A stretch of DNA of 11,254 nucleotides, from positions 1 through 11,254 of the forward strand of contig JAFJTR010000223.1 in NCBI GenBank assembly GCA_022559985.1, written 5' to 3'. Numbering within the stretch: position 1 is the first letter of the stretch; every line of letters begins with the position of its first letter. The stretch comes from Parastagonospora avenae f. sp. tritici 18332-5 (lineage: Eukaryota; Ascomycota; Dothideomycetes; Pleosporales; Phaeosphaeriaceae). The translations under genes were made by a program, and so were the position numbers. Positions 1-7,900 of the stretch are shown piece after piece. The notes under the pieces were generated by a model. The model was not told where the DNA came from and ran no database searches. It worked only from the letters and a program-made list of their open reading frames with translations.

Positions 1-16
1 TACTCACCTGGTTGTG

Positions 17-110
17 TATATAATCGCTCTCTTTCGCTCTCTCAATACAACAACCTTCTTCCTCCTTCATATCTACACTGTGCTCCCACATCCAACAGAA
101 TCAGCCGAGG
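17..110 (+). promoter_or_regulatory. TATA-like element and CT-rich leader before the remnant gene
   Basis: A TATATAA motif lies at 17-23. It is followed by a CT-rich stretch with CAATACAACAACC at about 41-55 and more pyrimidine-rich DNA to about 110. This arrangement resembles a fungal core promoter and 5' leader, about 190 bp ahead of the decayed coding remnant that starts near 209. The assignment is inference from composition only; no factor site is recognised. Confidence 0.3.
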
Positions 111-208
111 CACGATGGTTGGTAGCATTGGGCACTCCCTCTGTGCCTGAAAACGTAGGCGCAGGCCGCGCGGTACGATGTCCTACTGTAGAGGATGGCG
201 GCGAGACA

Positions 209-410
209 ATGGTGTCGGATCCGAGCAGACTCGGCTTCCTTCCGCTGGCGGAGTGGGACGAGTACAACAGTTACGACGAGGACGTACCAAGCCGGTTGCA
301 CTACTCGATTAACAAGGTCGAGAAGCTTCTCGGTAGAAACTGCCGCCCCCAGACATGTAGAGTGCGAGGACACTAGCGTTGTCGCCTCCGTGAACCATCG
401 TTCCCAGCTA
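209..410 (+). pseudogene. Truncated, frameshifted remnant of a widespread fungal gene family
   Basis: Two open segments in different frames resemble parts of one fungal protein family of unknown function that I recognise by its conserved N-terminal region. The first, from the ATG at 209, reads FLPLAEWDEYNSYDED followed by LHYSI; family members typically have a similar acidic W-D-E-D patch followed by HYSIEWK. The second, from about 350, reads CEDTSVVASVNHRSQ, matching the usual D-D-T-x-V-V-x-S-V-x-x-R-S-(E/Q). In intact members dozens of residues separate these blocks. Here only about 20 codons do (KVEKLLGRN and a few more), so an internal deletion is inferred. The switch from frame 2 to frame 0 fits one extra C in the C-run at 346-350. 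After the SQ codon at about 408 no further similarity is visible and the rest of the gene is absent. Family recognition is from memory and needs a search; the frame break is seen directly. Confidence 0.6.
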
Positions 411-823
411 AGGCTTAGTGCAGCAAAGAAGAGGTCTGAGACACAACGCGACAGAAGCAAGAAGCGTTCAAGAGTCTCAATACGGAATGTTATCAGAAAG
501 CTGTTTTGATCGCGCAGTCCGCTTGATTTTCCTACAGGTATATCATGTAGCCAAGTACTAGGAAAAACCAGAGGCAATGTATCACGACTAAAGAATTAAC
601 TTGATAAGAAAACTGACTTTCTCATGTACATCCACTAGCGGAATTAGCCTTCGATGTTCGAGCCAGGATGTGCAGCCACAACGCCACAGCATCACTGTAA
701 CACGACAGCCGATTCCCCCACCTGCCGTATTTGCCTTGATGAGTTGTTCGAGTCACATCGCTTTTGCTAATGCATTTTCTTACACCAGTCCTAACGAACA
801 TTCCTCTCACAAACACCGCCAAT
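411..823. other. Intergenic DNA upstream of the MYND gene
   Basis: No convincing gene. The open frames here are short, overlap on both strands and show no known motif. The 11-mer CACGACTAAAG at 583-593 also occurs at 3692-3702 and, inverted, at 3191-3201, so a small piece of a dispersed repeat may lie here. The last 60 bases are CA- and CT-rich and run into the chosen ATG at 824, consistent with a 5' leader. Confidence 0.5.
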
Positions 824-2816
824 ATGGCAGGCCTAGCGATGATGCCGTTCTTGACTCCCTCACTTTGTGCCAATATCGAACGACTTGTTGATGGCAAGAT
901 GAAACCATGCCACGAGGCCGCAGATCTCGCTTGCGGGTCCTGCAAATTAGTCCAGGTACTTCCCAGTCGTTAGCAGACGATGCAGTTAGGCACGATATAC
1001 AGTCAGCTTACTTGTTCAATTGACAGTACTGCTCGAAGGAATGCCAGAAGACACATTGGCGCAAGCACAAAGACCAGTGCAAATGTGATTTAACGCAGCC
1101 AAGATACGTGCCCGCTTGGGTTCGTGAAAACCGAATTCCAAGATTCATGAATAACGACGCGCCATTCGTCAGCTTTGGCCAGAAGCGGTTTCTCTGGGGA
1201 AATATGCCAGCGCTGGATATATTGAGGATGGAAGATAACGAAGGACTTGGGGACCTTGATAGAGGTATCAGTCTCTTGTTCGCTGCCTCCGGAGATTGCA
1301 GAAATGTCGTCAAGTCCGTTATCGGCCTTCCTGAAGGATATACGGGCCGATGCACGGCGGTCTTGAATGATAGAGACTTTGCGGTGGTAGCGCGAAATGT
1401 CGTCATCCTCCTCTCAGCTCTTCACTTTGATCCAAGCGCCGGCGCTGCAATAATGATCCATCTGTGGTACTCCGCCTTGATACCAGCTATAATGCTGGAG
1501 ATCTTGCAGAGGGAGGTCTTACCGTACATTCAAGACGTCTGTGCCAAAATCAAGGACAAAACGCCCAAATCGCTTCAAGCGAAGACCTTCAAATTCTCAC
1601 ATGGCTCTCTACGTCTGCTTCTAAGAAAGGAACAATGGTTTCAACTTGCTTCCTTCTTCGAAGTTCCGGAAGGTCTCACCGGTGAAATGGCGTCGATGCT
1701 TCGAAGACAGACTTCGCTCAATCCTGATAGAATTGACCATCTCGACCGTGCACTGCACACAAAGCCGCCATCACAACGTATGGGGTGTCGTAAATTCCGA
1801 GCAGACGGTATACTCCTACCTTTTGGGTGTTCCACCGAGGCGTTCGATACTCCCAACCCGTATGATGTCAGACTTGTCCTACATTACTGCTTGTGCTGAC
1901 ACCTGACAGGACCTTTTTCCAAGAACCGGGAAAGTGGCCTCTGATGGATAGTGCGGATCCACTCGACGGTTGGCTGCATGCTGACTATACGCCTCACGTG
2001 CCTGTCGCTAAGGCCGACATGTACGGGGGTCTTTTCTTCTTTCTTCGTGATCTATTCTTGAAATTCTGCAGCCGTGTTCGAGACACTAGCATTCTATTCC
2101 AGCTTTACAGCATGGACGCCGAAGAGCTACCTGGATATCTGCCGCAGGACGGCAAGGCATTCGATCGCATCGAGGTACGTTACGCGCTTCCGCTTATGCA
2201 CAAGAAGCTGGTTCCAATCCATTGGATCTGTGCAAGCTCCATTTGGATTGGTGCCTTGTTTGAAGAGGTATAGAATTAACTAAGAAAATTGCAGATTGCC
2301 AACATATGCGACCGAGGCTATATTGGCCTAGAACGAACACTATCAACCTTTACACCTTTACTTCAACCAAAGGAGCAAAATTCGAAGGCCACTCTGCTCA
2401 TGCTCTTCCTGAATGCAACCGGGGAGAAGGAGAACGAGCTTGGAACTCATCATAAAGCAGCTGATCTGCGTAGAAGGACGAAGCGCTTGGACAATCTCAT
2501 TGGCGTTGATACAGACATCATGGCCCGCATCGCTACGAGGCCCGAGACTGTGCGGTATGACCCAGAATTCCTCCGCAGGACGAACCTTCTCGACATGTTC
2601 GCTGATTTCGACAAATTGTTCGACACTTACTTGAAAGACATCCGTATGGACGAGCTTGCGAAAGAAAACCGTATAAAGACGAAGAGGCAACACAGTCTCG
2701 TAGGAAAATGGCCATATCGAGTCACACACAGTACTTCTAGAAGGGACTTTGAGCTCATGTGCACATTGAGTGTTAGCGGGTGGGAGCGTTATGTTGAATT
2801 GGAGAGGGCAGAGTAG
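824..2816 (+). CDS. MYND zinc-finger protein with DUF4470 domain (four exons)
   Basis: Proposed exons are 824-955, 1027-1859, 1910-2174 and 2295-2816, giving about 583 aa. Introns are 71, 50 and 120 nt, all GT-AG (donors GTACTT, GTATGA, GTACGT), with CTTAC, CTGAC and TTAAC branch-like sites. The second intron interrupts a Pro codon after DTPN and restores TFFQ; the third joins FDRIE to IANICDRGY. Residues 37-62 form most of a MYND finger: C37-x2-C40-x5-C46-x3-C50-x7-H58-x3-C62. The first Cys pair is not adjacent; C29 is present and C15 (in LCAN) may supply the partner. The block from WGNMPALDIL (about residue 101) through LLFAASGDCRNVVK, a NDRDFAVVARN motif and WYSALIP is typical of DUF4470, an uncharacterised domain often found with MYND in fungi. 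The finger suggests protein-protein contacts; the cellular role is unknown. ATG 824 is chosen for its good context (A at -3, G at +4); in-frame ATGs at 770, 839, 842 and 899 are alternatives. Exon boundaries are inferred, not RNA-supported. Confidence 0.87.
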
Positions 2817-3706
2817 AGGTAGATCGATCATCTAACGTCCATCCCGTGTTAGCGAGAAACCCCCCTCACCGAGATGGGATTTAGACTGTCGCGGTGTGGA
2901 AAACGCGCATATGCAGAAGAATTGAAGGATTGAACTGAGGTTATATTGGGTGAGGCTACGAGTAGTATATATACATGGGTAGCTGTAAACAGCGCTAGTG
3001 CAGGAAAGGCAGCGTCGTCTCATCAGAGGTGAGGTGCCACTGCACGTGAGGCAGGAGATGCCCTCAACCGTGACATAGACTTTAGCATTTCTTTTCCTTC
3101 TGCACAGCTATATATAGATAGGATAGGTGTACTATCATGTAATAGAGCTTTGTCTGCTAGCTACCAGCTTGCTGTAGCAAAATTACATAACTTTAGTCGT
3201 GCTGTCGATTGTTTTACGTGCGGCGTCTAGGAGACATCTTCGCTTTACACCCCTGTTTTGCTATAACCGCCTGTGCGACTATAACTTTCGGCGTACTAGG
3301 GCGGTAGATCAGTCGATCGAGCATGTGCCTTTAAGCTTGCAGGGTCATAGGCCTTGTGTGCATGCAGTCCGGCAGTTTCTCCACATGAAGGTATTTGCGC
3401 CAAGTGCATCACGCTGTATCAGCGGAGCTTACGCAGCGCTGAGCTAATCCAGCGTGGGATGTATCGTATACTACGCTATGCCTAGTCGCCTCAGCTTGTA
3501 GCGCTTGTCGTAGCGCTCACAGCCACGAGGCTGATGGCTGCTTTATAAGCCGCTAGTGCGCACATAGGGCTACGCAGCACGCATTCAGCAAAGCGCTGCA
3601 AGGCCTAACACGATGTGAAGTCTCCTTAGTAAATATACTAAAAACGCAACTACAGAGATTAGCTTAGCGATAAGATAGTCTTCCCTCCAACCACGACTAA
3701 AGTCTT
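2817..3706. other. Gene-free intergenic block, partly repeat-like
   Basis: No gene is supported in these 890 bases. On the minus strand 2890-2990 looks like a core promoter or retroelement terminus: a TATATATAC element (minus sense, about 2974-2966) followed by a CT-rich stretch ending CCTTCAATTCTTC. The span 3440-3640 is rich in TAGCGCT, CTACGC and GCGCTG words. A plus-strand open frame at 3199-3447 has no recognisable motif, an unusual Cys/Arg-rich composition and no leader. Together these point to old mobile-element debris, but no transposase or reverse transcriptase motif is visible, so this stays a guess. Confidence 0.4.
3190..3703. repeat. 12-bp perfect inverted repeat bounding a 514-bp segment
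   Basis: ACTTTAGTCGTG at 3190-3201 is the exact reverse complement of CACGACTAAAGT at 3692-3703. The segment between them carries no gene, and its right edge lies three bases before the stop codon of the minus-strand membrane-protein gene. This could be a short non-autonomous DNA transposon (MITE-like). The match does not extend inward past 12 bp, and I see no clear target-site duplication outside it, so the call is weak. Confidence 0.3.
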
Positions 3707-4669
3707 TTAACATTTTGACACATCAAACAGAGCACTCCGCGCCTTCCATTTCTGTCTTAGGGTGTACACCCACTCGTCCAAGAACATCCACAGCCAAAGA
3801 ACTGCAAAGCAAAGGGCAACAACAGCAGTCCCTACGATGCTAATGGCGCTGAACCAGCGAGATGCATGCCAAACAGGAACCCAGTGCTCAGCCAGCGACT
3901 GATCAGCTGCAAGTGCGACCTGCATGGAGTTGAGGATGGTAGACACTACAGCAAACACGAATAGCACAGGCCCGTATAGTCGCGCAAAATAGTCGCCGTA
4001 CTGTCCATGCACCTGCTCGAAGCGGAACTTGCGCAGGAGGAACGGGGCATAGAAGTTGAGTCGCGTTAGCCTCAGCTCTCCGAAGCAGTACCGCCTTGAT
4101 ACAGCTGAGTCCTGAATATCGTTGAGGTCTGAGGTGAAACGGCAGAAAGATGCCCAGTCTATGTCTTTTGGGATGAGGCGAAGACTGTCCTGCTGAGCAA
4201 GGTGAAAGTCGGATTCGTGCCTGACCAAATAGCGGTACGTCCGCAAGAAGCCAGCCGCGGCTGTGTAGAGGTTACTTTTATCACCGTCTGGCGATTCTGG
4301 CTTCCGATCTAGATAAGCCGCCCAAAAGTCGTGCGAAAGAAGGTATTGGGGAATAGGTTTGATGAATATGCGGTCGTGTATCCACACAAGATGCAAGCGG
4401 GCCTCTTCTGTCACGATGATCTCGCGACCTTTGACCCGTTGACGGTGTAGAGGGTTGATATTCGCGCTCGACAAGGTCGTCATGATCCACAGACGCGGTG
4501 CTATTCTGTCGAGATCTTCTGACCAGAGGTCGTCATGAAGGAACTTTTTCGTTCGATCGAGGTCTTTGAGTAGAACAGAAGGCTGACCGGGCAAGGTTTC
4601 GCTCTGCGCTGCGCCGGGTTGCGGCACCAGATCGCGAACAAGCTGATTTGCTTCAGAGAAGGGTGGCAT
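3707..4669 (-). CDS. Two-TM fungal membrane protein, DUF6601-like
   Basis: A single open frame of 320 aa from the ATG at 4669-4667 to TAA at 3709-3707. The N-terminal two thirds is soluble and strongly patterned: LHDDLWSEDLDRIAPRLWIM at about residues 44-63, SSANINPLHRQRVKGREIIV at about 67-86, then LHLVWIHDRIFIKPIPQYLL at about 92-111. These blocks match what I recall of DUF6601, a family of filamentous fungi with no known function. The C-terminal third has two hydrophobic segments, about residues 232-254 and 273-298, separated by a short loop with WVPVW and followed by a basic tail (RQKWKAR), so it is likely an integral membrane protein. The target membrane cannot be told from sequence. There is no cleavable signal peptide and no catalytic motif. 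The gene is complete, intronless, and divergent from the NLR gene, with which it shares the 4670-4958 region. The family name is from memory and should be checked against Pfam; the coding call itself is firm. Confidence 0.85.
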   Translation of the reverse strand: MPPFSEANQLVRDLVPQPGAAQSETLPGQPSVLLKDLDRTKKFLHDDLWSEDLDRIAPRLWIMTTLSSANINPLHRQRVKGREIIVTEEARLHLVWIHDRIFIKPIPQYLLSHDFWAAYLDRKPESPDGDKSNLYTAAAGFLRTYRYLVRHESDFHLAQQDSLRLIPKDIDWASFCRFTSDLNDIQDSAVSRRYCFGELRLTRLNFYAPFLLRKFRFEQVHGQYGDYFARLYGPVLFVFAVVSTILNSMQVALAADQSLAEHWVPVWHASRWFSAISIVGTAVVALCFAVLWLWMFLDEWVYTLRQKWKARSALFDVSKC

Positions 4670-4958
4670 GACTGTTCGAAGAAGATACAGAAAGGTCCGG
4701 CCTGTAGGTGAACTCTTTTGGGCAATGTTTAGATGGCGGCATGGCCCATAGAGGACAGCCAGACGAACTCAGCCCCAGCGGACGCAGGTGGTAGTCAGCT
4801 AAGCGCTGCAGTCTGGTCTCTCAGCCTGGTCACTTCAGCCTGATTGCTCCTCGAATCACTTCTCATCCATCTCACTCTCACTCTCCACTCTATACTCTTC
4901 TGTCGCATCAGTCGAATCTGTTAACAGCCCAAGCAGACGCTGCCTCCTGACAGACGCA
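4670..4958. promoter_or_regulatory. Shared intergenic region between divergent membrane-protein and NLR genes
   Basis: About 290 bp separates the start of the minus-strand gene from the first candidate ATG of the plus-strand NLR gene. It must hold at least part of both promoters. On the NLR side a strongly CT-rich tract (about 4856-4902, repeated CTCACTCTC-like words) runs towards the coding region; such tracts commonly mark transcription starts in filamentous fungi. No clear TATA box is seen. A 36-codon open frame from ATG 4733 lies here but has no recognisable feature and cannot be spliced in phase to the NLR frame with any donor I found. Confidence 0.5.
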
Positions 4959-7900
4959 ATGGTGGGTCGGCCGCAGAACGAAGCGTGCCAAGGCTGACGC
5001 GGAACCAGGTCCGAGCTGTGACGGACAACGACATCGGCTTAAAGGTGCTCCGTGACGTGCCAGCAGACGCAGCTGAGATCGTAGAGTAAGTAGTTACGTC
5101 CGCTCTAGCGACACTTTACTACCCACGTCTATGCTAACTTCACGTGCAGTATCGTTGCGATCCACGGCATCGGCGCGCACCCAGACGACAGCTGGTGCAA
5201 GCATGTCGGCCCTCGGAGGGTCAACTGGCTCGACGAGGCAGACATGCTTCCAGCGGCAGCGCCTAATGCACGCATCATGCGATATGGATACCAGTCGCAG
5301 TGGTTTGGAGAAGGAGCGATGCGGCAGAGCATGTCGACAGTCGCCCAGCGGTTGCTGCTAGCTTTGGGGCGGAAACGAAGGGTACCGGGCCTGTCCAGGA
5401 GATGTTGCGTTGTCGCTGATTTAGCTAGGAGTACCCATTCCGCCCGCTGATCTTTATAGCACACTGCTTTGGTGGGCTGGTCGTGCTGAAGGTCTGTATG
5501 CAAGCTCCACCCAGACGGGCCTACAACTAAGACTTCCCAGGCGCTTCTATATTCCTGGTCCGAAAAAGATGAATGGCCTGGTATCTTCGATTCTACAACG
5601 GGATTGTTGTTCTTTGGGACGCCTTTTCGAGGGGCGGAAGGAATGAGCCAGATGGAAATGCTGGAGGCAGCCCGGCGGGAATACCACGACGACGAGGTGC
5701 AGACAGACGTTCTGAAGATACTAGAGCCGGGGAATGAGTTCCTTCAGGAGGTCGTCGATCAGTTTAGCAGGATGCGGAGGCAGGCGAACAAGATCAAAGT
5801 TGCATGCTTCTACGAGCTGAAGTTCAGCAACGTAGGGAAGATTGTAGGGAGGCAGGACCGGATGGTAGGTTTGGAAATGGCTCTGCGTCTTGCTGAGGCT
5901 GACTGTTGTGCTAGAGATTCGTAGTGAGCGAGAGCTCTGGCTGTCTCGATCTGTCGGACGGAACGAGCAAGTTCTCACTCTCCCGGACGCACTTCGACAT
6001 GAACAAGTTCGAGAAGCCGACGGAAGAAGACTTCGAGACGGTGAGAGATGTAGTCGAGAAGATGACAAGGGTATCTCACGGGCTCACATTGGCTCGCTCT
6101 CAATGTAGATATGCTTCAACCTAGGTACGAAATCAATAGTAACGTTGGCACAGCATCAGCACCACTTTCAGATCGGAATATCGGTATGCAAATAACAGGT
6201 AATCCCTCAATAAGCCACTAACCTAGCACAGAGTGTCTACGGTCACTCTCGTTTCCAGAACAAGAGCAGAGATACAAGCGCATCGAAACCGCCAAAAACA
6301 CGTGTCAGTGGCTTCTTCAGGACCCTGCATATCGAGCTTGGTTAAATCAGCCTCGAGGACTTTTCTGGGTCCAAGGGAATCCTGGTGCTGGCAAGTCTGT
6401 GCTCATGAAATTCGCCGCTGCAGAGATGCATCGAAGACAGCCTGAACCGCTTGTTCTAACCTTTTTTGTCCACGGTCAAGGGACGAATCTACAAAAGACA
6501 CCGTTAGGTATATACCGCGCACTATTAAACTCCATGCTAAAAAATGTCCCAGAGTACCTCTCTCAACTCACCAACATATTTGAAGATCAGGAGGCACGGT
6601 TCGGTGCTTACACGGCCAAGAGATGGGATTGGACTGAAAAAGAACTTCAAGACTTTTTATCCAATGTTCTGACGATGGGGTTAAAGCACCGGCCTGTTGT
6701 CATCTTTATCGACGCACTTGATGAGTGCGGGAAAGAAGCCGCCAAGAGCTTGCTGACGTACTTTAAAGACCTTATGGAAGACATTGAGCGTGAAGAATCC
6801 CAAGTTAAGATATGCGTTTCTTCGAGACACTACCCTATTCTTGGTGTCGACACCACCCCAACAGTCATCGTCGAGAATCGAAATCGCGAGGACATCCAAT
6901 CAGTAATCCGGAAGCGGCTGAAAGAAATTGAGCCAGAATGGAAGCGCAATGACATCCAGGAAGCTATAATGTCCAAAGCTCAAGGAGGATTTCAATGGGC
7001 GGTACTAGTCACTGCTTTAGTGAATGATGGTGATGCCATCGGAATGAAGGTAGAGAAGCTGAACGGAATGATCACATCCATGCCGCAAGAGCTCGACCAA
7101 TTATACATGAAAATTCTAAGCGGGGTCACTGAGAGTGAGAAACACCAGATGGTCAAGCTCTTTCAATGGGTCCTTTTCGCCGAGCGACCCTTGTCGAGGC
7201 AGGAGCTTCGAGAGGCTCTCGCTACCGATAAAGACATGACTGCCACGACTGTTCTCGAAGTTCGGCGCCATGAGAGTTGGACTGAGACCTTGTTTCAGTT
7301 CGAAAAGCATGTCAAGCATATATCGAAGGGTCTGGTGGAATTTCAGACACGTGATGTCTATGAGTACGAGCCAGGCGGAGAAGACCCGGACCGGGAGGCA
7401 CAGTTCATCCATCAATCAGTTGCCGACTATCTGTTAGCAAGGTTTCTCAAGACCGGCAAGTGTCATAGGAATATCACTCCATCCTGCGTCGGTGCTGGCC
7501 ACTTTGAGATATCAAGGTCATGTCTCAGATATTTGGCATTGAAGGAAGTATTAGAAGCGCTTGAGCTGCCTCGTGGCACGCTCTCAGCAAGATTTCCATT
7601 AGTACTATATGCAACGCGGTTTATTTTTGAGCATCTCCGGAAGGTGGAACAACAAGGAATACCGCAACCTGACCTACTCATGCTCTTTCAGTGGGATGTG
7701 CGGTCTGAGTCGATAGGGAAGGTCGCAAACCTATGGACCGTCTTTGATCCCAATACGGTTTACACGCCCATAGGGTGGCCATTCGTTGGAACGACAACGC
7801 TTCATGTCCTAACCGCACTCGGCTCAAAAAGCGCTCTCGACACGTTCTTACTGGAAAACGACGTGAATGTTAGCAGGAAAGACTCTAGTGGGAATACACC

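Noticed and set aside
14..376. Intact 120-aa protein from the first ATG-bearing frame
   Set aside because: Only its last third resembles a known family; the first part translates leader-like DNA, and the similarity continues in another frame, so it is a broken gene.
2175..2294. The 120-nt third intron of the MYND gene as retained coding sequence
   Set aside because: The frame runs to a TAG at 2271-2273 and does not resemble the family; removing it joins FDRIE to IANICDRGY as expected.
2358..2831. 157-aa minus-strand open frame over the last MYND-gene exon
   Set aside because: It is antisense to an exon with clear DUF4470-family similarity and has no features of its own.
3199..3447. 82-aa plus-strand open frame in the intergenic block
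   Set aside because: It starts with a non-ATG codon, has no motif, and lies inside repeat-like DNA.
4733..4843. Small open frame starting MAAWPIEDSQTN as a first NLR exon
   Set aside because: No good splice donor inside it joins in phase to the acceptor at 4927, and it stops at 4841-4843.
5131..5361. Short plus-strand open frame starting in the first NLR intron
   Set aside because: It is a different frame from the one encoding IVAIHGIGAHPDDSW and QRLLLAL, and it shows no family similarity.
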